From assembly GCF_000015045.1 (NCBI RefSeq), contig NC_008609.1, positions 3,647,501 to 3,711,500 on the forward strand: a DNA stretch of 64,000 bases, written 5' to 3'. The translations under genes were made by a program, and so were the position numbers. Source of the DNA: Pelobacter propionicus DSM 2379. GTDB taxonomy: Bacteria > Desulfobacterota > Desulfuromonadia > Geobacterales > Pseudopelobacteraceae. Shown here piece by piece: positions 10,201 through 18,825 of this stretch. The notes below the pieces were generated by a model. It worked only from the letters and a program-made list of their open reading frames with translations, had not been told where the DNA came from and searched no databases. How positions within the stretch are numbered: the first letter of the stretch is position 1; each line of letters begins with the position of its first letter.

Positions 10201-10771
10201 GGTTCTGCCTGGTCCCCTCGATCTTCTTCAGCGCCTGCTGCTTGCGGGACTTGAACTTAGTCACGCCGGCCGCCTCTTCGATCAGAAAGCGCCGCTCCTC
10301 GGGGCGCGAATGCAGGATCATGCCGATCTTGCCCTGTTCGATGATCGAGTAGGCCTTGGTGCCGACGCCGGTGTCCATGAACAGCTCGGTGATGTCCAAC
10401 AAACGGCAAGGGGTCCTGTTGATCAGGTAGTCGCTGTCGCCGTCCCGGTAGAGGCGCCGGGTGAGCTGTATCTCGGAATACTCCAGGTACTTTGCCGGCG
10501 CCCGGCCATCCTCGGTGGAGAACACCAGCGACACCTCGGCCATGCCCAGTGGCTTGCGCGTCTCGCTGCCGGCAAAGATCACGTCTTCCATGGCCTTGCC
10601 GCGCAGGTTCTTGGCGGACTGCTCTCCCATGCACCAGCGGATTGAGTCGACGATATTGGACTTTCCGCAGCCGTTGGGGCCGACCACGCCGGTCACCCCC
10701 TGCTGAAAATCCAGCACGACCCGATCGGCGAAAGACTTGAAGCCACAAATTTCCAGCCGTTTTATCTTCAT
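7241..10771 (-). CDS. smc: Chromosome segregation protein SMC
   Basis: The 1176-residue SMC ATPase that, with ScpA and ScpB, organises and compacts the nucleoid. The N-terminal head has Walker A GPNGCGKSN near residue 32. Two long coiled coils flank a hinge at about 510-650 (with PELRPRFSGMLADSV). The C-terminal head carries signature LLSGGEKALTAVA and Walker B CLLDEVDAPLDD near 1110-1130. Length and order are normal for bacterial SMC. ScpA/ScpB genes are not in the window. It lies 82 bases downstream of the metallo-beta-lactamase-fold gene; a ribosome-binding site ahead of the ATG is weak. Confidence 0.97.
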   Translation of the reverse strand: MKIKRLEICGFKSFADRVVLDFQQGVTGVVGPNGCGKSNIVDSIRWCMGEQSAKNLRGKAMEDVIFAGSETRKPLGMAEVSLVFSTEDGRAPAKYLEYSEIQLTRRLYRDGDSDYLINRTPCRLLDITELFMDTGVGTKAYSIIEQGKIGMILHSRPEERRFLIEEAAGVTKFKSRKQQALKKIEGTRQNLARLADVLGEIRRQLASLQRQAKKAEKFREYRDELREIELLFTACEYRATAEQRRTAESEQAVLNGRIRDAFSETALSESRIEEARLSQVEAEKRLAMAQEEIYRIKSEFATAESGLEFQRKELSSLTGRLSRLEAEAGELELRQRECAAQREALEQRRDSSSSEGEELQLLLLREEAALAGQQQSEQELSLLLEGRRRELFAALAESAQFKNRAEGARKRLAALGERLERQAREGIQLAERLELASRNVSQLKGEIASGEEEQEELQMELSSLRQREDELKSRLPKLEEAWQKGRDELNRASSRLHSLQELEAQFAGYDRGVRVLMQTPELRPRFSGMLADSVTAPQELEAALEAALADRLQCVLCSDEQDALVALEFLKKGNAGRAGLALPLAVEPSPFVAVDQALPLERLVQVSGPHGGLVRHILGGVMLTETLAQALELARRFPALSFVTRDGDMVSLGGVVTGGSSEQVQKGIIHKKREIRELEGRVSELGEQASVLEAERDQLRTLSREVAEGLKSMATLLHQSELRLAGLRKDLQRASDEIGRTEERRELQALEAETLNEEREALEAELRLSQERMAEIGDSSQGLDQEVNRFKEELDACRAGLASLRERVTTIRVQVATLGEQREASLRGIDDLERQSRELVRRMTSDRDELEQGASERTRLQEFISSATERLELLLHRQEAGARFLEEARQAHETALNELAVAEARAKRAREESDSVRQDQAELNLRFSTLSLQLEHLEQALRDRHRLAMDEALVRLEAVRFDELASRERRAELQRLLDEVGEVNLMAIDEYAEMEERFNFLSSQRDDLEESLRSLQQAIQRINRTTRQRFHETYNLVNAKFQEVFPRLFCGGRAELRLTNEDDLLETGIDIIVQPPGKKLQNVTLLSGGEKALTAVALIFSIFLIKLTPFCLLDEVDAPLDDANIGRFNDMVREMSAVSQFIIITHNKATMQVADTLYGITMESPGSSKVVSVKLH

Positions 10772-10853
10772 GAATCTGGCACTTTAGCAGAGCAGGGGAA
10801 AGCCTGTCCAGCGGGATATTGCGTTTGTACGTCCATCGAAGGCCAGGAGACGA

Positions 10854-11687
10854 TCAGACCTCCAGGGTATAACCGACATGGGCGGGCTGGAACTGTGCGG
10901 ATAGATCCCGGAACATCCGCGCCGAGGCGGCGAACCCGGTGCAGTGACTTGCCGCCAGCCTGCGGATACCGGATCGTTTCAGCGCCCTGATGGTGCCGTC
11001 GACCTGCTCTTTGCTGCAGAAACCCAGGTGCGTTCCGCCGATGATGGCGTAAATGTCATCCCTCCCCGTGCAGCGCCTCACATGGTGCAAGGTATTCACC
11101 AGCCCGGCGTGACAGCAACCCAGGAGTATCACCAGTCCCTTGCCGCTCTCCAGGACCAGCGACTGGTCGTCGGGCGCGTTGTCCGGTTGCAGGCCGGCGC
11201 GGTCAAAGAAAATACCCCTATCTCCTGCCTCGAAGGGGGTTACGCGCGGCACTTCACCGGTCAGAAACACCCCCGGTGCGATGCCGCGGAATTCCGTGGA
11301 GAGTTGGAAGATGGCTCCCGCCTCTTCCAGCTCCCGCCGGCTGTGGGGGATGCCGATGGAGATGCATTCGCCGTTGTCGTTCAGGCGATAGCGCGGAGAG
11401 AAAACTGTCGGATGGGCGCAGACATGCAGAGGATTGTGCTGCTGAAGCAGCGGTAGCAGGCCACCGCTGTGGTCGTAGTGGCCATGGGAGAGGACCACCG
11501 TTCCAACGCAGTCCAGCGCCTTGTTCATCCGGCGGGCATTGTGCAGCAGGGTCACTCCCTGCCCGGTGTCGAACAGCAGTGGCTCTCCAACGGACGGTTC
11601 GATCAGGGCGGAAAAACCGTGTTCACCCAGAGTTCCCGAGATCGGGCCGACGCCGTTTTCACAAAGGATGGTAATGCGAAATGTCAT
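10854..11687 (-). CDS. Metallo-beta-lactamase-fold hydrolase
   Basis: A 277-residue MBL-fold protein with the zinc motif HGHYDHSGG near residue 70, a downstream GCCHAGLVN (about 175) and a C-terminal ASHCTGF. These features fit the branch named after the archaeal methanopterin enzyme (7,8-dihydropterin-6-methyl-4-(beta-D-ribofuranosyl)-aminobenzene 5'-phosphate synthase-like). In bacteria such proteins are mostly uncharacterised, so no substrate is assigned. It is encoded upstream of smc on the same strand. Confidence 0.85.
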   Translation of the reverse strand: MTFRITILCENGVGPISGTLGEHGFSALIEPSVGEPLLFDTGQGVTLLHNARRMNKALDCVGTVVLSHGHYDHSGGLLPLLQQHNPLHVCAHPTVFSPRYRLNDNGECISIGIPHSRRELEEAGAIFQLSTEFRGIAPGVFLTGEVPRVTPFEAGDRGIFFDRAGLQPDNAPDDQSLVLESGKGLVILLGCCHAGLVNTLHHVRRCTGRDDIYAIIGGTHLGFCSKEQVDGTIRALKRSGIRRLAASHCTGFAASARMFRDLSAQFQPAHVGYTLEV

Positions 11688-11760
11688 GAGTCACACCTAA
11701 GAACCCTTGGAATGCCGCTCCGCTCTGGGCGGGATGTCGCAGGCCGGCCCCCATGGGCGG

Positions 11761-11874
11761 TCATGCTCCCTGTACCATGTTGACACGTTTTGCCGCAATC
11801 TCGCCGGTCAGGGTGGGACAGAAGCCCTTGGGCTGGGTCTCGCGAATGGTCCGGCACTGTTCGGCCAGATCCAT
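11761..11874 (-). CDS. Possible 37-residue protein of unknown function
   Basis: A short frame downstream of the SMR gene, reading MDLAEQCRTIRETQPKGF and then CPTLTGEIAAKRVNMVQGA. Composition looks protein-like (helical, charged). An AGGAG lies just after the SMR stop, but the only starts near it are an ATT in the same frame at 11910 and a TTG in another frame at 11909. The ATG at 11874 has only a weak GGGA upstream. It may be a conserved small protein or chance. Confidence 0.35.
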   Translation of the reverse strand: MDLAEQCRTIRETQPKGFCPTLTGEIAAKRVNMVQGA

Positions 11875-11919
11875 GGATTCCCGTGGAGATTCATCTGTGG
11901 AAAGGTCAATCTTTCTCCT

Positions 11920-12255
11920 TTACAGCCCCACACTCTTCGAAAACAGGTTGATAACGATAACGCCGCTGACGATCAGTCCGATGCCGACCAGCGCGGGGAT
12001 ATCAAGAAGCTGCCTGTGGAGAATTGCCGCAATACCGGCGATCAGTACCGTGCCGACGCCGGACCAGATGGCATAGCTGATGCCGATGGGGATCGAGCGC
12101 AGACTGAGGGTCATGAAGTAAAACGCCGAAGCGTATCCCGCGACCACGACCAGACTGGGCAACAGCTTGCTGAATTCGGCGGTTGACTTGAGGGTGCTTG
12201 TGGCGATCACTTCCGACAGAATCGCCAGTCCCAGGTGCAGATATGCCACTTTCAT
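11920..12255 (-). CDS. Small multidrug resistance (SMR) transporter, EmrE/QacE type
   Basis: A four-helix inner-membrane antiporter of about 111 residues; the family exports lipophilic cations in exchange for protons. The essential membrane glutamate is present at residue 15 (GLAILSEVIATSTLK). The family block IPIGISYAIWSGVGTVLI and the C-terminal LIVSGVIVINLFS are almost textbook EmrE. I start at the ATG at 12255, which gives the normal SMR length; the frame is open 28 codons further upstream but with no membrane character. Only one subunit gene is seen, consistent with a homodimer. Confidence 0.93.
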   Translation of the reverse strand: MKVAYLHLGLAILSEVIATSTLKSTAEFSKLLPSLVVVAGYASAFYFMTLSLRSIPIGISYAIWSGVGTVLIAGIAAILHRQLLDIPALVGIGLIVSGVIVINLFSKSVGL

Positions 12256-12341
12256 GTTCAAACTCTCCCTGCTGAACACATACCGAAATACCCTGCGGTT
12301 GCGCGGAATAGTACATGATTGCACGGGCAAGGAGAACAACG

Positions 12342-12372
12342 AAAAAACCGGAAAACGCAGGGCGCTTTCCGG
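12342..12372 (-). terminator. Rho-independent terminator after pal
   Basis: On the minus strand a seven-base stem CCGGAAA / TTTCCGG (12366-12372 with 12348-12354) with an 11-base loop is followed by six T residues (12342-12347). It lies about 30 bases past the pal stop and should end the tol-pal transcript. Confidence 0.85.
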
Positions 12373-12399
12373 CTCGATTGATACGTATGGGTTTTCGGG

Positions 12400-12957
12400 C
12401 TACTTGACGACGACGAACTCAGTCCTTCTGTTCTTTGCCCAAGCCTCTTCATTGCCGCCCTGTGCGGCCGGTTTCTCTTCGCCATAGCTGACGATGGACA
12501 AACGCTGCGACGGCACACCCAGGGTCAGCAGGTACTGCAGGGCCGACTTGGCGCGTCGCTCACCCAGAGCCATGTTGTACTCGGCCGAACCGCGCTCGTC
12601 ACAGTGACCTTCGATCTTGACGTTGGCCGCGGTGTTTGTTTTCAGCATGATATCCGCGTTCTTGGAGAGCGCGTCACGGGCATCCTGGCGCAGGTCGGAT
12701 TTATCAAAGTCAAAATACGCGACGTCAAATGCGGCTGCAACTGCTTCGGAGTCGGCCTTGGCGGTCTCTTCGACCTTGGGAGCCTCTACGGGAGCTGCCG
12801 GCGCTGCGGGCTGGGTAACTTCAACTGCAGGAGCCTCGGTCTGGGCAGGCGCCACAACCGGTTCTTCGGCCTTCACGACTTCATTGCTCGCGCATCCGGC
12901 AGACATGAGTGCCGCCATGGCCAACAGTGCCAACAGTGTCATCATCCCTCGTTTCAT
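12400..12957 (-). CDS. pal: Peptidoglycan-associated lipoprotein Pal
   Basis: An outer-membrane lipoprotein that ties the membrane to peptidoglycan and to TolB. The 185-residue product has a lipoprotein signal ending in a lipobox (LMSAGC), an alanine/proline/glutamate-rich linker (about 25-75) and an OmpA-like peptidoglycan-binding domain (IEGHCDERGSAEYNMALGERRA, about 120-145). I start at 12957, with AAGGAG seven bases upstream. It is the last gene of the tolQRAB-pal array but has its own candidate promoter at 13021-13048 and a terminator downstream. Confidence 0.96.
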   Translation of the reverse strand: MKRGMMTLLALLAMAALMSAGCASNEVVKAEEPVVAPAQTEAPAVEVTQPAAPAAPVEAPKVEETAKADSEAVAAAFDVAYFDFDKSDLRQDARDALSKNADIMLKTNTAANVKIEGHCDERGSAEYNMALGERRAKSALQYLLTLGVPSQRLSIVSYGEEKPAAQGGNEEAWAKNRRTEFVVVK

Positions 12958-13020
12958 CGTTCGTCTCCTTTTTAACACTATGAAATTAACCGCCTTGGTT
13001 GGCCTAGATCATGTTGGCAG

Positions 13021-13048
13021 AGTATACATCAGGATGTTTCTTTTGCAA
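13021..13048 (-). promoter_or_regulatory. Candidate sigma-70 promoter of pal
   Basis: On the minus strand, TTGCAA (13048-13043) and TATACT (13026-13021) are separated by 16 bases. The expected transcript start near 13014 leaves a leader of about 57 bases before the pal ATG. The -35 box is part of a 19-base palindrome. Confidence 0.55.
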
Positions 13049-13061
13049 TTGCTAATTGCAA
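13043..13061. promoter_or_regulatory. Palindromic operator-like site over the pal -35 box
   Basis: TTGCAATT-GCT-AATTGCAA is a perfect 8+8 inverted repeat with a 3-base spacer. It covers the -35 element of the pal promoter and the bases just upstream, the position expected for a repressor or activator site. No binding protein can be named. Confidence 0.45.
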
Positions 13062-13115
13062 CCCTCTTTCAAAATACGCCGAATGTTCTCCACCGAACGC
13101 CCCCCTGGAAGGAGT

Positions 13116-14423
13116 TCAGCGCGGCTGCCAGGCCGGCTGGGTACTGCGCCCCCCGACCTTGCTGACGCGGGTCTCTCCCGAGCCGTCGGCCCGCATGACG
13201 TAGATTTCGTCTCCACTTCCCCTCCTACCGCTGAACGCTATCAGGCGGCCATCGGGCGACCAGGCCGGGTTTTCGCTGCTGCCGCTGCTGGTCAACTGGG
13301 TGTCGTCGCTACCATTGACATTGATGGTATGGATCTGGAATCCACCGCCCTCCATGCGAGCATAGGCGATTTTGTCCCCCTTTGGCGACCAGCGCGGATT
13401 GACGTTGTAGCCGCCGTTGGTGGTAAGGCGCCGAACGCCGGTTCCATCGGCATTCATGATGAAAATCTGCGGTTTCCCCAGGCGGTCGGAGACGAAGGCG
13501 ATCTGGGAGCCATTGGGCGACCAGGTGGGGGAAATTTCTATGGCCGGGTGAGAGGTCAGGCGAACCGGGCTGGAACCGTCCCGGGCAATGGTATAGATTT
13601 CGGAATTTCCGTCCTTGCTCAGAGCCAGGGCGATTCGCGATCCATCGGGCGACCAGGCGCCGGTGATATTCAGACCTTCGCGATGGGAGACCGCCACCTC
13701 CACCGGACTGGAAAGGGGACGCCGGTAAAGATCCGGGTTGTGCCGCTTATAGGAGGTGAAGATGATCTCGCGGCCGTTGGGCGAGAAGTCGGGGTTGAGG
13801 TTGATGGAGTGGTTTCTGGTCAGCTGCCGGGTGTCGTGACCGTCCCAGTCCATGATGGCGATCTCCTTGTTGCCGGATCTGGTGCTGACAAATGCAATAT
13901 GGGTGGTAAAGCAGCCCCGTTCACCAGTCATGGCCAGCAGGATCTCGTCGGCAAAGGAGTGGGCGAACCTGCGCAGGTCCTTTGTCTTTCCCAGATAGCG
14001 TCGGGCGGTCATCATCTTGCGGTTGGCCAGGTCGAAGAGCCGGAACTCGACCGTCAGATCGTCTCCCTTTACGCTGTATTCGCCCCGCACCAGCAGGTCA
14101 TAGCCCCCCTTCAGCCAGGAGTTGAAGTCGGCCTCGGCAAAGAGCAGAGCGCCCGAGAGGTTAAACTGTTCCTTGATTTCAGCCAGACAGAGGCCCGACA
14201 TGTTCATGTCGAAGGCGATCACCTCCCCCATCTCCCGGGCCTTTTCGGGCGACGAGGCCGCTTCCAGACTGCGGGGAACATCCACGGCCATCCTGAGTTG
14301 GCGATTGCCCGGCGCGGTTATCTCGATATAGCCGTTCTCTGACCATGACACGGCCGGCAGCATCAGGAACAGCACGAGAAGGATCAGAAGGGTTCTCATC
14401 ATGGTGATTGTATCGACTTTCAT
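13116..14423 (-). CDS. tolB: Tol-Pal system protein TolB
   Basis: The periplasmic beta-propeller of the Tol-Pal complex, which contacts Pal and helps outer-membrane constriction during division. The 435-residue product has a cleavable signal peptide (hydrophobic residues about 9-26), an N-terminal TolB domain (about 30-180) and five propeller repeats of the PD40 type, each carrying a W/F-SP-G sequence such as FSPNGREIIFTS and WSPDGRLIAFSG. The start overlaps the tolA stop as ATGA. Confidence 0.95.
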   Translation of the reverse strand: MKVDTITMMRTLLILLVLFLMLPAVSWSENGYIEITAPGNRQLRMAVDVPRSLEAASSPEKAREMGEVIAFDMNMSGLCLAEIKEQFNLSGALLFAEADFNSWLKGGYDLLVRGEYSVKGDDLTVEFRLFDLANRKMMTARRYLGKTKDLRRFAHSFADEILLAMTGERGCFTTHIAFVSTRSGNKEIAIMDWDGHDTRQLTRNHSINLNPDFSPNGREIIFTSYKRHNPDLYRRPLSSPVEVAVSHREGLNITGAWSPDGSRIALALSKDGNSEIYTIARDGSSPVRLTSHPAIEISPTWSPNGSQIAFVSDRLGKPQIFIMNADGTGVRRLTTNGGYNVNPRWSPKGDKIAYARMEGGGFQIHTINVNGSDDTQLTSSGSSENPAWSPDGRLIAFSGRRGSGDEIYVMRADGSGETRVSKVGGRSTQPAWQPR

Positions 14424-15196
14424 GGTCTGCTGTTGGAAACGCCCTGGGGCTTGAACACAAATACTCCCTCGAAACCCCTCCTGTCGGGAGGGGCGGGAAA
14501 CTTCTCACTGGCCCTGTCTATGGCAGCGATAACGGAACGCTCAAAGGCAAGATCACCGCTGCTCCGTTCGATTTTTTTACGGGCCAGCCTGCCGCTTGAA
14601 TCAAGACTGATGCGCACAACCACCTCGGGAGCCCTGCTGGTGTAACTGATGGTCTCCCGAAAGGCGTCCTTCAGGCGGGACTGGATATAGGCGACATAGT
14701 CGCTGCCAGCCTCCTGCCCCTTGCCACCGGGCATGCCCGACCTGCCGCTGCCGCCTGAGGCGACTTTGCGACGCAGGCTCTCCACGGCGGACTCGTGCTG
14801 GCCGGATGCAACCCTTCCCTCCAGTTTGGCCATTTTCTTGGCAAAGGAATCCGAGTCCACATCCGGCAGGTTTCGGGGAGCAGTCTTCGGCGCCTTGCTC
14901 TGCTTGCCGCTGTCTGCCGGCTTCGGGGGGGAAGGGAGGGGCATGGCCTTTTCCTCCGCCTGCGGGAGGGGAGGAGCGGCCTCTGCCATGTCCCCCTGCT
15001 GGGTCGGACTGCCGGACCGGGGAGAGGCGACCGGAAGGTTGACGACATCTACGTAGTAGGTTTCCTGCAGGACCAGGGGAGGGGGCACCAGGCTCTGCCA
15101 CCACACCAGCGACACCCCGCAGAGGGCGTGGAAGATGACGGAGAGACAGAGACTGATGCCAAAGGGTCTGTCGGATGTGGCCTGTCGTGCGGTCAT
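14420..15196 (-). CDS. tolA: TolA/TonB-type energy-coupling protein
   Basis: The bridging protein that carries proton-motive energy from TolQR to the outer membrane. The 258-residue product has one N-terminal membrane helix (about residues 17-36), a proline/lysine/alanine-rich spacer (about 65-115) and a C-terminal TonB-like domain (SYTSRAPEVVVRISLDSSGRL). It is shorter than the enterobacterial protein (over 400 residues) because the helical middle is reduced. Its ATG shares one base with the tolR stop (TAATG). Confidence 0.9.
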   Translation of the reverse strand: MTARQATSDRPFGISLCLSVIFHALCGVSLVWWQSLVPPPLVLQETYYVDVVNLPVASPRSGSPTQQGDMAEAAPPLPQAEEKAMPLPSPPKPADSGKQSKAPKTAPRNLPDVDSDSFAKKMAKLEGRVASGQHESAVESLRRKVASGGSGRSGMPGGKGQEAGSDYVAYIQSRLKDAFRETISYTSRAPEVVVRISLDSSGRLARKKIERSSGDLAFERSVIAAIDRASEKFPAPPDRRGFEGVFVFKPQGVSNSRP

Positions 15197-15609
15197 TACT
15201 TCTGGGCCGGTTCCGTCACCATGCCCAGGCGCTCGATGCCGGCACCCTTGATGTCGGCCATGGCCCTGACCACCTCGCCGTAGGGGACGCCGGCATCGGC
15301 CTTGAGGAAGATCTCCTTCTTCTCACGGTTGGCGAACATCTCCGAGAGACGGGAACGCAGGTCCCCGGCAGGCACTTCGTCCTTGTTGATGAAAATCCTG
15401 CCCTTTCCATCCACCGTGACGATCACCGTCTCCTCGGCCTGGGTCATGGCCTTGGTGTCCGCCTTGGGCAGGTTGACCTGCACCCCCTGCTGCATCATGG
15501 GAGCGGTAACCATGAAGATCACCAGGAGCACCAGCATGACGTCCACCAGCGGCGTGACGTTGATATCGGCCATGGCAGCGCGGTTGTTTCCCTGTCCTCC
15601 CATGGCCAT
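15196..15609 (-). CDS. tolR: TolR/ExbD proton-channel protein
   Basis: A 137-residue inner-membrane protein that forms the proton channel with TolQ. It has the family hallmark ADINVTPLVDVMLVLLVIF, whose aspartate in the membrane helix (about residue 25) is needed for proton flow, followed by a periplasmic domain ending IERLGMVTEPAQK. Two bases separate it from tolQ and it overlaps tolA. Confidence 0.95.
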   Translation of the reverse strand: MAMGGQGNNRAAMADINVTPLVDVMLVLLVIFMVTAPMMQQGVQVNLPKADTKAMTQAEETVIVTVDGKGRIFINKDEVPAGDLRSRLSEMFANREKKEIFLKADAGVPYGEVVRAMADIKGAGIERLGMVTEPAQK

Positions 15610-15611
15610 GG

Positions 15612-16283
15612 CTATCTCCCCGCCACGGTGCGCTGCACGATGTTGAGGAACTCAGTGGAGAAGCTGTCCATATCGTTGGTCAGGACGCGGATCTTGTGCT
15701 GAAAATGGTTGTAGGCCATAACCGCCGGAATGGCGGCAACCAGGCCGATGGCGGTGGCGATCAACGCCTCAGCGATGCCCGGGGCAACGACAGCCAGGGA
15801 GGCGGAACCGGTCCTGCCGATCCCCTCGAAGGCGGTCATGATGCCCCACACCGTGCCGAACAGGCCGATGAAGGGGGAGGTGGAGCCGGTGGTGGCCAGA
15901 AAGGTCAGGTAGCGCTCCAGGCGGGTCAGCTCCGAGTTGGTGGCCCGGCGCAGGGCGCGGGAGACGTTCTCGATGCCGCCCAGGTCGGTGCTCAAGCCCC
16001 CGCCGTTGCTTGTGGCCCCTTTGTCCATCAGCTTGTTGAGCTCGGCGTAAGCCTCGTTGAACAGAACGGAGAGGGGGGAGCTGGAGAAGCGGTCAAGCTG
16101 GGAGGCGATGGTGTCGAAGCGGGACGATTTCCAGAACAGGTCCATGAAGCGCTCCGATTCCCTGTTGGCGCGGTGTACCTGAAAGAGTTTGAAGAGGATG
16201 ATTGCCCAGGAAACCACCGAGAAGAACAAAAGCAGAATCAGGACCAGTTTGACGACGATACCGGCGTTAAGCAGCAGGGCCAC
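15612..16283 (-). CDS. tolQ: TolQ/ExbB proton-channel protein
   Basis: A three-helix inner-membrane protein that energises TolA with TolR. Helices are seen near residues 6-28, 125-150 and 160-185; the last two contain TSPFIGLFGTVWGIMTAFEGI and IAEALIATAIGLVAAIPAV. I prefer the GTG at 16283 because GGAGG lies eight bases upstream; an in-frame GTG at 16292 lies right against that site. Upstream on the minus strand is a possible weak promoter (TTGACT, 17 bases, TAGCTT), which would begin the tol operon. Confidence 0.93.
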   Translation of the reverse strand: MALLLNAGIVVKLVLILLLFFSVVSWAIILFKLFQVHRANRESERFMDLFWKSSRFDTIASQLDRFSSSPLSVLFNEAYAELNKLMDKGATSNGGGLSTDLGGIENVSRALRRATNSELTRLERYLTFLATTGSTSPFIGLFGTVWGIMTAFEGIGRTGSASLAVVAPGIAEALIATAIGLVAAIPAVMAYNHFQHKIRVLTNDMDSFSTEFLNIVQRTVAGR

Positions 16284-16352
16284 AACGAGCACCTCCGGAG
16301 GATGAAATATGTGGGAAAGCTAGTCCGAACGGATAATCAAGTCAAGTCAAAA

Positions 16353-17123
16353 TCAGTACAATTCCGGCCTGCGATCTTTGAAGCAGGGGATTTGAGCACG
16401 CCACTCGGCCATATCCCGCATATCAAGGCCGGCAACGATCTCCGTTTCCCGATCTCCCGCCTCCGCAAGCACGTCCCCCCGGGGGCCGATTATCATGCTC
16501 ATGCCGAAGAAATCCAGTTTGCCCACCATGCCGCAGGTGTTGGATGCAACAACGAAGAACTGGTTCTCTATGGCCCGGGCCTGCAGCAGTGTTCGCCACT
16601 GTTCGTTTCGTGGCTTGGGCCATTGGGCCGGGATGCAGAGGATCTGAGCGCCCTCGAGGGCAAGACGTCGTGACAACTCGGGAAAACGCAGGTCATAGCA
16701 GATGATGACACCGATTTTCCCGATCGATGTATCCGCCAGCAGACAGCCGTCTCCAGCGGCAAAAACGCGATCTTCCCCCAGCAGGGAAAACAGGTGGACC
16801 TTGCGGTAGATTCCTGCAAGCCTGCCGTTGTCGATCAGATGGATTGTGTTGAACACCCTGTCCCCGTTTGGTTCGGGCATGCTTCCCACAACCACTAAAC
16901 CCAGCCTGCGGGAAAGATCCTGCAATTCCTCGGCAATAGCCGCGGTATGCATGGCAAGACCAGCCAGGCTTTTGCCGCAAAAACCGCAGGACCACATTTC
17001 GGGCAGCACGACCAGTTGAGCCCCCCGGTCGGAGGCGCGCCCGAGGGCGTCCCGCGCATGGGCGAGGTTTGCATCCACATTGCCAGGCTTGATAGTAAAC
17101 TGGATGGCGGCAGCGGTTATCAT
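16353..17123 (-). CDS. Carbon-nitrogen hydrolase, NIT2/YafV (omega-amidase) type
   Basis: A 256-residue nitrilase-superfamily enzyme. The catalytic triad is visible: Glu in VLPEMW (about 45), Lys in YRKVHLF (about 110) and Cys in IICYDLRFPE (about 145). The CYDLRFPE form and length match omega-amidases, which hydrolyse alpha-keto-glutaramate or alpha-keto-succinamate; the substrate is inferred from the family. I start at the ATG at 17123, preceded by AAGGAAG. It lies downstream of trxB and the small acidic gene. Confidence 0.9.
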   Translation of the reverse strand: MITAAAIQFTIKPGNVDANLAHARDALGRASDRGAQLVVLPEMWSCGFCGKSLAGLAMHTAAIAEELQDLSRRLGLVVVGSMPEPNGDRVFNTIHLIDNGRLAGIYRKVHLFSLLGEDRVFAAGDGCLLADTSIGKIGVIICYDLRFPELSRRLALEGAQILCIPAQWPKPRNEQWRTLLQARAIENQFFVVASNTCGMVGKLDFFGMSMIIGPRGDVLAEAGDRETEIVAGLDMRDMAEWRAQIPCFKDRRPELY

Positions 17124-17210
17124 TCTGGAGCTTCCTTTCTGGTCCTGTTTTTGGGGCACGCCACGGGAGAGAACACAGCGCCGTAGCCGCATGCCGTCAG
17201 GATGCATACG

Positions 17211-17239
17211 CAAAAGAGCCCTGGAGAATCCCCCGGGGC
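17211..17239 (-). terminator. Weak terminator-like hairpin after the trxB unit
   Basis: On the minus strand GCCC-c-GG (17239-17233) can pair with CC-a-GGGC (17224-17218), followed by TCTTTT. One internal mismatch makes it weak. It lies about 35 bases past the stop of the small acidic gene. Confidence 0.4.
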
Positions 17240-17273
17240 CCTGTTGTTACGGCACAGTTATGAGCATACGTTC

Positions 17274-17453
17274 TCACAATTCTTCAAAATCCTCTTCACT
17301 GCCCTCTTCTTTGCCGGACAATTCCTCTTCGGTCTCCAGGTCGGCATCATCCTCTTTCAATCTCCCGAGAAAACGCTGGTTGTCGCAGATCGTTTGCCGA
17401 ACCTCGGCCAACAGTTTCTGGATATCGTCGTTTTCCGTGACTCGCAGGGACAT
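17274..17453 (-). CDS. Small acidic protein of unknown function, downstream of trxB
   Basis: A 59-residue product with a helical N-terminal half (DDIQKLLAEVRQTICDNQRF) and a very acidic tail ending SEEDFEEL. It starts three bases after the trxB stop on the same strand, so it is almost certainly co-transcribed. The helix plus acidic tail and tight linkage suggest a genuine gene. Similar small proteins next to trxB are, from memory, found in related genomes, but no function is known to me. Confidence 0.75.
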   Translation of the reverse strand: MSLRVTENDDIQKLLAEVRQTICDNQRFLGRLKEDDADLETEEELSGKEEGSEEDFEEL

Positions 17454-17456
17454 GAC

Positions 17457-18751
<1,295 letters not shown>

Positions 18752-18798
18752 AATAAAACACGCGGGGCAACGAATCAATCAAGCGTCCGTTGCCCCGC
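18752..18798 (-). terminator. Rho-independent terminator after the TPR gene
   Basis: An 11-base perfect stem GCGGGGCAACG / CGTTGCCCCGC (18788-18798 with 18762-18772) has a 15-base loop and is followed on the minus strand by GTGTTTTATTTG. It begins 28 bases after the TPR gene stop. Confidence 0.8.
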
Positions 18799-18825
18799 AT
18801 TGGCCATGAATCGCTGTTACAGGAT

